Below are positions 53,365-62,913 of a DNA stretch of 64,000 bases, one piece after another. The notes under the pieces were generated by a model that saw nothing but the letters and a program-made list of their open reading frames with translations, was not told the origin of the DNA and made no database searches. The DNA is from Petasospora fabianii. Taxonomy: Eukaryota; Ascomycota; Saccharomycetes; Phaffomycetales; Wickerhamomycetaceae. The translations under genes and the position numbers were made by a program. The DNA is taken from NCBI GenBank assembly GCA_022641835.1, contig CP048718.1, positions 62,001 through 126,000 on the forward strand, written 5' to 3'. Each line of letters begins with the position of its first letter. The first letter of the stretch is position 1.

Positions 53365-55086
53365 TCAGAAAGAGACATCCTTACCAATGGCGAAGGAGAA
53401 CAACAGGAAGAAGTTTAGCATGGTGATGAACAACCAAATAGCAACTGCAACAATGTTTGTAAGTTTGCTGTTACTCATGTCTTTGAATTCCTCTTCAACA
53501 TCATTTTCAAATTCAAAATCATCATCAAGATTGGCATCAAGATCTGCATCACTTTGACCCAAGTTCATCAAACCAATGGATTCCTGATGTGGAGTACTGT
53601 TTAAACTAACACGCATGATCTTACTCGAACTGGTAAAGTAGATCAATGGGGCCGAGACAAATGGGAGTAAAAGTGATAAAACAACCTGTGAGGCGTTCAA
53701 TGCACCACTGAGTCCCGAACGACCAGCAACGAGAACAAGAACGAGACATGGTGTGATTGCGACGCATCTAGTGATGAGTCTTCTAATCGTTGGTGGGAGA
53801 CTCCAATGGAGGAAACCTTCAGATACCATTTGACCGGCAAGTGTACAAACAATACCAGCTGATTGACCTGAAAACAACAATGCAAGGACAAAGATTAGAC
53901 CAGCAGTCTTTGACAAATGGTTTGACAAGAGATTGTAAATAGAGAACAAATCTGTATCCTTTTCACCGTTAAGTGTCGATCCGGCGACAATCAAGATGGC
54001 TGAGTTGACAAAGAGAGCAACGGTAAAGAGTGAAACGATGAGTTCAGTAATTGTGTATGCCATAGTGTCATCGATAGCAGATAAACTTGGTTTGTAATCT
54101 GTATAACCATCCTCCATATCAACTGGCTTGTAGTTACCATTTTTAACATCATAATCCTTAAGTCTAGACTGAACCAACCCACTTCCCAAATACAATGAGT
54201 GTGGCATGACTGTAGCACCCAAGATTGCAAGAGAAAGGTAAAGACCATCACCTTCGACGATTTCCCTACTTGGTAAGAATCCCTTCATAACTTCCGAGAA
54301 AGTGAATTCGACAGTGAAGAGTTCAACAGCAAAGCAAATGACGGTCATCATCACTAATATTGAGACAAAACCTTCAAAGATTCTAATGATCTTCATATCA
54401 CCATTTGGTTTGTATGCCATCAAGACGATTAAGACATCGATAATGGTCAAGATCACACCAATTATCAAGGGAAGTCCAAATAAGATATTGAGGGAGATGG
54501 CTGTACCAATGACCTCTGCCAAATCGGTAGCGATAATGGCCACTTCTGCAAGGACATAGACACATAAGTTGAGTCTTCTTGGTAAGTGTTCTCTGCAGTT
54601 TTGGGCCAAATCCATACCAGTGACAGCACCAAGTTTAGCACAAAGGATTTGAAGGAATGCAGCAAGGATATTTGAAAGAAGCACGGAGAAGAGCAACTTA
54701 TACTGATGTGCTGAACCAGCAGCAACAGCAGTGGAGTAATTACCTGGATCCATGTAGGAGACGGACACCATGATACCTGGACCAATGAATTTAGAATATT
54801 TGATAAGTACATCTTTAATTTTGTTGAATCTAGTGGATTTTGCCGGTGAATCTAATGGGATAGAGGAACCATTGCTTCGTGTTTGTCCTGATCCAATACC
54901 ATCAATTGTTGATGTGTCATCATCATCTGGAGAGTTCCGGCTACTCTTATTTGGTTGACTTGATGGAATAGATGTGGAACTGACTGGTTGATAAGAGTGG
55001 TAATGAGCCTCTTCATCTGATACCGTCTTCCCCAAACGTGATACTAGTCTCTTTGGGACTTGCTCATCTAAAGTAGCAAAGTTCAT
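53365..55086 (-). CDS. NRAMP-family divalent metal transporter (SMF type)
   Basis: A 573-residue proton-coupled Mn/Fe transporter. A hydrophilic N-terminus (about 1-95) precedes 11-12 helices. Metal-site signatures are DPGN (113-116, in SYMDPGNYST) in helix 1 and MPHSLYLGSG in helix 6. AAFLQILCAKLGAVTGMDLAQ and AEVAIIATDLAEVIGTA are family blocks. The text is close to both Smf1 and Smf3, so plasma membrane versus vacuolar location is not decided. A hydrophilic loop lies after helix 6, and a cytosolic acidic insert (DADLDANLDDDFEFENDVEEE) precedes the last helix. Confidence 0.92.
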   Translation of the reverse strand: MNFATLDEQVPKRLVSRLGKTVSDEEAHYHSYQPVSSTSIPSSQPNKSSRNSPDDDDTSTIDGIGSGQTRSNGSSIPLDSPAKSTRFNKIKDVLIKYSKFIGPGIMVSVSYMDPGNYSTAVAAGSAHQYKLLFSVLLSNILAAFLQILCAKLGAVTGMDLAQNCREHLPRRLNLCVYVLAEVAIIATDLAEVIGTAISLNILFGLPLIIGVILTIIDVLIVLMAYKPNGDMKIIRIFEGFVSILVMMTVICFAVELFTVEFTFSEVMKGFLPSREIVEGDGLYLSLAILGATVMPHSLYLGSGLVQSRLKDYDVKNGNYKPVDMEDGYTDYKPSLSAIDDTMAYTITELIVSLFTVALFVNSAILIVAGSTLNGEKDTDLFSIYNLLSNHLSKTAGLIFVLALLFSGQSAGIVCTLAGQMVSEGFLHWSLPPTIRRLITRCVAITPCLVLVLVAGRSGLSGALNASQVVLSLLLPFVSAPLIYFTSSSKIMRVSLNSTPHQESIGLMNLGQSDADLDANLDDDFEFENDVEEEFKDMSNSKLTNIVAVAIWLFITMLNFFLLFSFAIGKDVSF

Positions 55087-55554
55087 TGTGTCGTGTAGAC
55101 GATGTGTTGTTGTTGTCGATTATAATGTGATGAAATGGGAACAGAGCGGCAATGAAAAGAGGTCAGTGTGATAGTTTCTAACACTTGTAAGATGAATGAG
55201 ATGAAGGGAGATGAAAGATGAGACACAAATGAGCAGGGCGGTAATGAAATCGGGCAATTCAGAGGCAATAAAAGGGTATAAAACTATCAACACCGTTACC
55301 AGTAAGGTGTACACTTTGGCTCTTTGTTTTGGAACTGCGGCTTTGGAGAACACCTGGACACCACTCTTCTTTTTCTTCCCCGGAAGAAACCGGGTGACGT
55401 GGCAGGCGGCGTATGTGCCGCTGACCACTGTACTAGGTGGTTATAGAAGGCGGAGGTTCGAGTCCTCACGGAAGAGTAAAAAAACACAGATATTATATTA
55501 CTTTTAAATGTACAAGGTCTATTGTCTATAAAGAACAAAAATCGATGGAGCAGA
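55087..55554. other. NRAMP gene 5' flank with isolated B-box-like sequence
   Basis: GGTTCGAGTCC at 55455-55465 is a perfect Pol III B box, followed by CTCACGGAAGA and an oligo-T (TTTT) at about 55501. I could not fold a valid cloverleaf around it, so no tRNA is called. The rest is promoter of the metal transporter and 3' flank of FSH1. Confidence 0.4.
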
Positions 55555-56271
55555 TTAAGCAAGAGCAGAAGTGATGGCCTCAACAACTGGCTTTAGGAAG
55601 TCCTTCTTGTTAGGAACAAAGTGACCACCATCATGTTCGAATACAACCTTCTTATCATCTGGGTACATGGCAGCAAGGTATTGGGATCTAACACCTGGAA
55701 CAGAGTTATCATTGGAACCATAGATAAAGATTGATTTTGTAATGAATGCTGGATCGTCTGATGGTACAGTGAATGCCTCTCTGAATTTTTCAGTGATTTG
55801 AAGCTCACCTTCTGGAGCATCTGGCTTTGGCTCTGTGAAGGAGTAGCCGGAAACCTCAAGGGAGAACTTGAAGTAATCCTGGATACCAGCAAGCTCTGGG
55901 TAAGACTTGATGGTGTTTGCAATGATGGTGGAGACAGCAGCACCTTGAGAAAACCCGACAATACCATCATATGGACCATTCTCCTTGATATGAGTGACAA
56001 CAGTCTTAATAGCTTCAGTTAAATCGAGATTCTTTGAAACATTATCGTGGTAAAACCAAGCTCTGTTGATACCTGTATCGACAATCTCTTGCCACTTAGC
56101 ATCATCAAGTTCAAATGGGATATCCTTTCTGTCCAAGACGACTGGACCATCAATGTAGTCCATCTGGATGTTAGCCTTCCTAAGGAGCTTTCTCAAACCA
56201 GAGGACTTCTCGGAGAAGACCTTACCGTTTTGCAAGAATCCATGGAGACAGAGAAGCTTAGCGGAGGACAT
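55555..56271 (-). CDS. FSH1: Serine hydrolase Fsh1
   Basis: A 238-residue alpha/beta hydrolase orthologous to yeast Fsh1 (243), of the FSH/OVCA2 family. The start reads [20 protein letters not shown], essentially the Fsh1 N-terminus. The nucleophile elbow is [10 protein letters not shown]; the acid lies in GSNDNSVP and the histidine in [12 protein letters not shown]. It is probably a cytosolic esterase of unknown natural substrate. It is divergent from the ADH-like gene, with the CACGTG cluster between. Confidence 0.94.
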   Translation of the reverse strand: MSSAKLLCLHGFLQNGKVFSEKSSGLRKLLRKANIQMDYIDGPVVLDRKDIPFELDDAKWQEIVDTGINRAWFYHDNVSKNLDLTEAIKTVVTHIKENGPYDGIVGFSQGAAVSTIIANTIKSYPELAGIQDYFKFSLEVSGYSFTEPKPDAPEGELQITEKFREAFTVPSDDPAFITKSIFIYGSNDNSVPGVRSQYLAAMYPDDKKVVFEHDGGHFVPNKKDFLKPVVEAITSALA

Positions 56272-56772
56272 TATGTCTTTTCAAAGATATGGCCCAGCTA
56301 CATCATTGTATGGAGAAGAGACAAATAAAAAAAGTCTAAACTCCATCTTCCATTAGCTGCAAACTCCGTTGAGCGCGTTTAAGCGTGCAGGTCACGTGAT
56401 CATCTACAGAGAGAGATTACGGCACGTGATTATCACGTGTATACAAGGAGAGAAAGATGGCACGTGATAGTCACGTGACTACCCCAGATTTTTATATGTG
56501 CGGGGTGGACTATCCCCTCGTATTGTTTCCCCACCTGTGAGGGCCAATCCCATTTGGGATCAAGTCTCCTCGGTGAAGTATGTATGTGGGGTGATATTGT
56601 TTTATAGTGTGGGACTTAGTTGGGAGACGTGACGTTTGTTGTTGTTCGGACATGTCTCCGCTTTACTCCATTTCTCTTTTAAAAGGGTGGAAACACCTCA
56701 TTTACACATTAGTCTAGTCATTTAGACATTAGTCTAGTAGAGTCACTATCAGCTACTATCACTCCATCAAAC
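56272..56772. promoter_or_regulatory. FSH1 / ADH-like divergent promoter with five CACGTG sites
   Basis: CACGTG occurs at 56393, 56423, 56434, 56461 and 56472; two of the gaps are exactly 11 bp. A CCAAT sequence lies near 56543. A direct repeat ACATTAGTCTAGT lies at 56706-56718 and 56726-56738, 20 bp apart, just before the ADH-like start. Confidence 0.6.
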
Positions 56773-57861
56773 ATGCCACACAGCAATGCACTTCCAGAGA
56801 CTATGAAGGCCTCCGTGTTTAGGGGCCCTCATAACATTGAGTACTCAACGGTTCCTACTCCAAAAATTGAATCTCCAAAGGATGCAATCCTTGAGATAAA
56901 GGCTACTGCACTTTGTGGTACAGAACTTCATATGTACAGAGGAGATGTTGTTCCAAAGAATGCAAATTATATCACTGGTCATGAGTTTAATGGTACAGTT
57001 GTTGCTGTGGGTTCAGATGTTAAAGACTTCAAGATTGGTGATGATGTTCTTTGCACTTTTACATCACAATGTGGTGAATGTTGGGCATGTAAAGATGGAT
57101 TAAGTTCTAGTTGTGTTGAATCTAAAGTTTTTGGTACTTGGGCCCTTGATGGTGGTCAAGCTGAATACATTAGAGTTCCTTATGCTGATCATTGTTTGTT
57201 CCCACTTCCACAGGGAATGAATAGAAACACTGCACTGCTAATGTCCGACATCTTCCCAACTGGATGGCTTTGTGTTAGTAACTATTTCAAGAAGGTTCTT
57301 TACAACAAGGAAAAGATCTCGACTGATACAATTTTACAACTTGGTGCCGGTCCCGTCGGACTTTGTTGTGTCGCTGCTGCAAAGGCTATGGGTGTTAATA
57401 ACTTGTACATTGCTGATACTGTTGAGAGTAGACTTAAACAGGCACAAAAGCTTGGTGCAATTCCAATCAACTTGAATGAGTGTGATGACGTTCCAGCTTT
57501 GATTAAATCCAAGACAAATGGTAAAGGAGCCGATGCTATCTTTGAAGCTGTCGGTAATGCTGCCGCTTTAAGAATTGCATTTGATAGTGTTCGCTCTGCT
57601 GGTTTCATCTCTTCTATTGGGTATCATCATGAACCATTGCCAATGGATGGCTTAGAGTGCTATTTGAAGAATATTTCATTGCAATTTGGTAGATGTCCCG
57701 TTAGATCTATCTTTGAAGACGCTTTTAAAGTATTTGAGAAAGTTGCCTATAAATTTGATGACTTTATAGACACAGAGATGGGACTTAGTGGTGTTTCTGA
57801 GGCATATGATATCTTTGATCAACACAAAGTGAGAAAAATTGCATTTGATGTTAAGAAGTGA
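56773..57861 (+). CDS. Zinc-dependent medium-chain alcohol dehydrogenase family
   Basis: A 362-residue MDR enzyme. The catalytic-zinc motif is ALCGTELHMYRG...TGHEFNGTVVAVG, where CGTE replaces the usual CGSD. The structural-zinc lobe is CGECWACKDGLSSSC, with four cysteines. The Rossmann nucleotide site is LGAGPVGLCCVAAAKAMG, followed by DTVESRL, where the Asp points to NAD rather than NADP. It belongs to the glutathione-independent formaldehyde/threonine dehydrogenase-like branch rather than classical yeast ADH1-type. The substrate is not predictable. Its promoter shares the CACGTG cluster. Confidence 0.85.
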   Translation: MPHSNALPETMKASVFRGPHNIEYSTVPTPKIESPKDAILEIKATALCGTELHMYRGDVVPKNANYITGHEFNGTVVAVGSDVKDFKIGDDVLCTFTSQCGECWACKDGLSSSCVESKVFGTWALDGGQAEYIRVPYADHCLFPLPQGMNRNTALLMSDIFPTGWLCVSNYFKKVLYNKEKISTDTILQLGAGPVGLCCVAAAKAMGVNNLYIADTVESRLKQAQKLGAIPINLNECDDVPALIKSKTNGKGADAIFEAVGNAAALRIAFDSVRSAGFISSIGYHHEPLPMDGLECYLKNISLQFGRCPVRSIFEDAFKVFEKVAYKFDDFIDTEMGLSGVSEAYDIFDQHKVRKIAFDVKK

Positions 57862-58189
57862 ATATATATACCTTCATTATTGTCTATTTACCCTTAGTTT
57901 ATCATAATCTTTACCACTTTGGGCCATATTTGCGCCATTCTGCGCCATTCTGCGCCACAGTTTCCCCCATTTGCGCCATTTTCGCAATATGACAGGCGAT
58001 TGTGGCGCTTACCGAAAAAAAGTGCGAAAAAAAAAAGAAATTGCAGCCGAGATTTTTTTTTCTTAATAGAGAGAAACCCCTCTCTCTTGGGGGCATCTTT
58101 TAGTGCCTTTTAAGCGAAGTAAAAGAGATATTCTTAGCATTGAACTTGTCATTGTGCTCAACCACAGACTATATATTCCAAGGGTAACA
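57862..58189. promoter_or_regulatory. MATE gene promoter with GCGCCA repeats
   Basis: TGCGCCATTC occurs twice in tandem from 57931, then TGCGCCACAG at 57951 and TTGCGCCATT at 57971, with a reverse TGGCGC at 58002. The first three are at exactly 10-bp spacing. An A-rich tract (58014-58038) and T-rich run follow. Confidence 0.55.
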
Positions 58190-59938
58190 ATGTCACCAAC
58201 AAAAGATCATCATTTTAAGCATACGACGGCTTCACGTAGAGCCTCTGTTGTTTATGGATCCCTCGGTAAAGGTGGTCTTTATGCCCCATCTGACTTCTTA
58301 CATCCTTCAAATGAAGATGCTACAATAGAACAACAAGATCCAGAATCACTTATAACATCTTCGAGTTATTTGATTCCTAATGAAAACACTCCACTTGTTT
58401 CACAACAAGAACCATTCAGTTCTACACATATCGTTAGAAACAACTCTACAGAACTCCTCCAAGAGGAAAGGGACCTACTTAGGGATAACAATCTTATACC
58501 TTCTACTTCTAATATTCCATCTGATGAAGAAGAATTCATTAATGATACATGGGAAGAAGCAGTTCTCAAGGGGAAAATCAAAACATCTGTTCCATTTGAA
58601 ATGAAAACTCTTGCTAGATCATCTGCACCACTCATTGTAACATTCATCTTACAAAACTCATTATCTCTTGCATCAATCTTTTCAGTGGGTCATATTGGTA
58701 AACAACCACTCGCAGGGATTACACTTGGGTCCATGACAGCTAATATCACAGGGTTTGCAGCTATCCAGGGTCTCACAACTTGTCTTGATACACTTTGTTC
58801 TCAGGCATTTGGTGCTGGTAAGAATGAACTTGTTGGTTTACATTTCATTAGATGTTCTCTTTTTGCCATTACTTGTTTCATTCCAATGGGTGCTATTTGG
58901 ATCTTCTACTCTGGTAATTTGTTAAGAGTGTTTGTTCCAGAGAGTGAAATGATTAACATTGCTGCTAATTATCTTAAGATTGTCAGTTTTGGTATGCCAG
59001 GATTCATCTTGTTTGAATGTGGTAAGAGATTCTTACAATCACAAGGTGTATTCCATGCTAGTACTTATGTTTTACTTGTTTGTGCCCCCTTCAATGCTTT
59101 AATGAACTATTTATTAGTATGGAAGTTTGGATTTGGTTATAAAGGTGCTCCAATGGCTGTTATGATGAACTATTGGCTTATGCCATTAGGATTACTTATC
59201 TTTGTTCTTTGGAATAGAGAATATCTTCAATGTTGGCCAAAGAACTTCCGCATTACACAGGCATTTGAGAATTGGGGTAAGATGATTGAATTGGCACTTC
59301 CTGGTGTTATTATGGTTGAAGCTGAGTTTGTTGGATTTGAAATCATCACTATCATTGCATCTAACTTGGGTACAACTGAGCTAGCTGCTCAAAGTGTTGT
59401 CAGTTCCATTTGTTCCTTAGCTTATCAAGTGCCATTCAGTGTTAGTATTGCCACTGCTACTCGTGTTGCCAATTATGTTGGTGCTTCATTACCAAAGAAT
59501 GCTCGTATCTGTTGTCAAGGATCAATGAACCTGGGGTTCATCATTGGTTGTATCAACAGTTTTATCATGTTCCACTTCCGTCGTGAGATAACTCATTTCT
59601 TTACTAATGACGTTGATGTCATTGAAGAAGTACTTCATACGATGCCAGTGATTGGATTCATGGGTATCATTGATTGTGTTAATGCTTGTTCTGCTGGTTG
59701 TATGAGAGGTCAAGGTCTTCAAAAGATTGGTGGTATGATTACACTATTTGCATTCTATGTTATTGGAATTCCATGCTCTTATTACCTTTGTTTCCATTTT
59801 GAAATGGGTCTTAAGGGTCTTTGGGCCGGTATCATTATTGGGTTAGTTTGTATCAGTTGTTTACAATTGTATACTGTGTTCATTGGCTCCAATTGGGAGA
59901 AGATTGTTGATGCTGCAAAGAACAGAAACGCTGATTAA
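58190..59938 (+). CDS. ERC1: MATE-family transporter, Erc1-like
   Basis: From the ATG at 58190 (MSPTKDHHFKHTT) it has 582 residues, against 581 for S. cerevisiae Erc1. Frame upstream lacks an ATG. A long cytosolic N-terminus (about 1-150, with EEFINDTWEEAV) precedes 12 helices. MATE signatures include LCSQAFGAGKNE, FGMPGFILFECGKRFLQSQG and the second-half ELAAQSVVSSICSLAYQVPF. It exports organic solutes or drugs with proton or sodium exchange; S. cerevisiae Erc1 affects ethionine resistance and S-adenosylmethionine accumulation. YDR338C is the other candidate orthologue. Confidence 0.87.
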   Translation: MSPTKDHHFKHTTASRRASVVYGSLGKGGLYAPSDFLHPSNEDATIEQQDPESLITSSSYLIPNENTPLVSQQEPFSSTHIVRNNSTELLQEERDLLRDNNLIPSTSNIPSDEEEFINDTWEEAVLKGKIKTSVPFEMKTLARSSAPLIVTFILQNSLSLASIFSVGHIGKQPLAGITLGSMTANITGFAAIQGLTTCLDTLCSQAFGAGKNELVGLHFIRCSLFAITCFIPMGAIWIFYSGNLLRVFVPESEMINIAANYLKIVSFGMPGFILFECGKRFLQSQGVFHASTYVLLVCAPFNALMNYLLVWKFGFGYKGAPMAVMMNYWLMPLGLLIFVLWNREYLQCWPKNFRITQAFENWGKMIELALPGVIMVEAEFVGFEIITIIASNLGTTELAAQSVVSSICSLAYQVPFSVSIATATRVANYVGASLPKNARICCQGSMNLGFIIGCINSFIMFHFRREITHFFTNDVDVIEEVLHTMPVIGFMGIIDCVNACSAGCMRGQGLQKIGGMITLFAFYVIGIPCSYYLCFHFEMGLKGLWAGIIIGLVCISCLQLYTVFIGSNWEKIVDAAKNRNAD

Positions 59939-60475
59939 CTCCTTTCTTATGGAAGGGAAAAGAAGAATATAAATTGCATTGGCTCATTGGAAATGGTTTG
60001 TTTTTCTGTTTGTTGATAAATTAATGAAGGATTGGGACTTGTTGATAGATAGATATGTATATATAGATCTATATATGGCTCATAGCTATAGATGTTCAAC
60101 GTAGAGCGTAAGACCATACACATAGATCTATATGACGAATTTCATAGCTGTCAACAACGTCTTACAGTGATTACATGTGAGGAAGACCCTTAGAGGCCGT
60201 TCACGGCCGTGAACGGCATCTTGTCATGCAACGTTACGTTGATCATGGTTTAGATAAGCGAAGGTGTTAACCTATCTCTTTTCAGTTTATACAAGTAAAC
60301 TATCAGCACATAGATATGAAGAGGTTACATCAGAGGAACACCAAGAAAGAAGAAGAATAAGTAGGAAAAGAAGTAGAAGCAGATGAATATGAATAAATAG
60401 AAGAAGAATAAGAGTAAAGTATATATGTGTGTGCCCCCTAACAAAGGCTGCAATGGTACGGGACACATTGTTTAC

Positions 60476-60511
<36 letters not shown>

Positions 60512-60783
60512 GAGCCGTTTCCCGTTGGGTGGTGTTTTTCCTTTGATAAGGAATTTATGTTTAATTGTGTTGATTTATACTGATTTCTTTCTCTGATTGT
60601 GTTACAGATCATTGGTGTTTGTATCTTCACGTTTGGCTTTGCTCTTTGTGTTGTATTGCCGGTCCAGCTCCAACCTTCCACGTTAATCCCCACCTTAATC
60701 ACCACCTGTTGGTTCCATATACGGGTCATATACGGGTTCATATACTCTCCCCTCTCAGCTAGACAAAGGCTCATCAACTTACA
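59939..60783. other. MATE-AVT1 intergenic region with perfect palindrome and poly-T
   Basis: GCCGTTCACGGCCGTGAACGGC at 60196-60217 is a perfect 22-bp inverted repeat holding two CCG-N4-CGG units. T29 spans 60478-60506. No gene was found; a plus frame overlapping AVT1 is a shadow. Confidence 0.6.
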
Positions 60784-62531
60784 ATGCCCGACCAGCAGTC
60801 ATCTCAGGGATCTCCACAGAGAAATTTCATCTCTATCCCTGTTGAGCGTACCCCTAATTCAGTTTTGGCAAGACGTGAATCGTTTCTCAATAACCCTATT
60901 GGATCATTTAGAGGTGTTAATTCCCTTAGCAGATTCGCCTCGTCTTACAGCAGAGCTCAATCTTTCAGAACTATCGAACCATTTACACATCAATCCAGAT
61001 CATATTTCAAAGATGATGATGAACTTTTCGATAAGGATACATTAGCTCCTTCTTTCAATGGACAACGTCTATCGACTGTGTTACATCGTAATGACTTCCG
61101 TGGTGATTTCGATTTCCTAAGACCAAGACATAGTCGTGAGAGTATGAGCAATAACAATGCTATTGTCGATGATGCTGCCTCAGATATCATTGATGATACA
61201 TCAATGGCTCAATCTTTTAGATCTCCTTCTGTTTACTCATATGGTGCTACTCAAAATCTCGAGAATTTCACAGATTTCCAAGATTCTGCTTCCCTCCAGT
61301 TGAAGAAAGTTGAAGCTAATGGTAAAGTCGTCACTGTCATTGCTGGTCAATCCACAGCTCCACAAACTGTGTTCAACAGTGTTAATGTCCTTATCGGTAT
61401 TGGTCTCTTAGCATTGCCTCTTGGTTTCAGTCATGCTGGTTGGTTATTTGGTGTTCCAGCACTTACTTTATGTGCTTTGCTAACCTTCCATTCTGCCAAG
61501 TTGTTATCTCGTTGTATGGATACCGATTCTACACTTATGACATACTCGGATTTGGCATATGTCACTTTTGGACCAAGAGGAAGAGCTCTCATCTCTTTAT
61601 TATTCTCTATGGATTTGATGGCTTCAGGTGTTTCTTTGATTGTACTGTTTGCCGACTCCCTCAATGCATTATACCCAGAGATCTCAGTTAATCATTTCAA
61701 GATTATTGCCTTCTTAGTGCTTACTCCACCATCTTTCCTCCCACTCAACATTCTCAGTGTCATAAGTTTAGCTGGTATCTCATGTACCATTGGAGTCGTT
61801 ATCTTGGTATTTGCATCTGGTTTGTTGAAACAGACAACACCTGGATCATTGATTGAACTTGCACAGACAAATATGTATCCAAATACCATTGCTGATGCCC
61901 TGATTGCAATTGGTATCCTTATGGCTCCATTCGGTGGTCATGCCATCTTCCCAAATTTAAAAGTTGATATGAGACATCCATACAAATTCCAAGAATGTTT
62001 AAAGATAACATATTCTATCACTTTCATCACTGATATGTCTATGGCATGTATCGGGTTTATGATGTTTGGTGGTGGTGTTAAAGATGAAATCACAAAGAGT
62101 GTCCTGTTAACAAAGGGTTATCCAACATACACTTATTGGTTGATCTGTGCCCTAATGGCCACTGTACCATTGTCTAAGACACCATTGAACGCTAGACCTA
62201 TCATCTCAATCCTCGATGTCGTTGCCACTACAGTCGACATTGATGAGTACAAAGGATTCAGTTATACATGGAGATATGTTGTTCGTCTCCTAAACAGAAT
62301 CATAGTTAATGCTCTCTTTGTCATAATTGCCATTGTATTCCCAGAATTTGACAAGATTATAGCATTTATGGGTGCCGGTCTTTGCTTCTTACTCTGTTTG
62401 ATCTTACCATCTGCATTCTATTTACACATTTGTAAAGATACTATTACTAAAAGTGAAAGATACCAATGCTGGATAACAATCATTGTTAGTGCCATCTTCT
62501 CCATCATTGGTACTGCTGCTGCTATAATTTA

Positions 62532-62535
<4 letters not shown>
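60784..62535 (+). CDS. AVT1: Vacuolar neutral amino acid transporter Avt1
   Basis: A 583-residue AAAP/SLC32-type transporter (S. cerevisiae Avt1 602) that loads neutral amino acids and cysteine into the vacuole. The first roughly 205 residues are cytosolic and Ser-rich, with RRESFLNNPIGSFRGVNS near the start. Eleven helices follow, opening with STAPQTVFNSVNVLIGIGLL and LPLGFSHAGW, the core of the family. The sequence FGGHAIFPNLKVDMRHPYKF is the conserved helix 5-6 region. The stop is followed at once by an (AT)n microsatellite. Confidence 0.93.
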
Positions 62536-62566
<31 letters not shown>

Positions 62567-62913
62567 TTTGAATAGAAACTTCATCTATAGAATTGTCAAG
62601 TCAACAGGATTATTGTGCTTAGTCATCGTCATAAAAAAATAAATAAATAAATAAATAAATAAATAAAAATAAATTAATAAAAAAAAAAAATTAAATTAAA
62701 AAAAAAAAGAATTAAATAAATTGAAAATTAAATAAAAATTAAAATAAATTAAAATAATTTAAATAAATAAAATTAATGCATTAACCCGGACACCCATAAC
62801 CTCCCCACAAAATTACTCCGCTCAAACCCTTCACCGAGGCTTAACTTATCCTTATTAAAGAAGTCTACAAATCAACAGACTACCTGTTTCAACACTGCTA
62901 AAGCCCAACTGCT
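62536..62913. other. AVT1-PEX12 intergenic region: microsatellite and AT island
   Basis: (AT)n spans about 62534-62564. Then 62632-62780 is almost pure A/T, with (AAAT)n units. This is a candidate DNA-unwinding or ARS-like element, though no exact S. cerevisiae ACS was found. Confidence 0.5.

Noticed and set aside
55087-55428. Minus-strand open frames upstream of the NRAMP gene
   Set aside because: No conserved content, and they run through promoter sequence and the B-box-like element.
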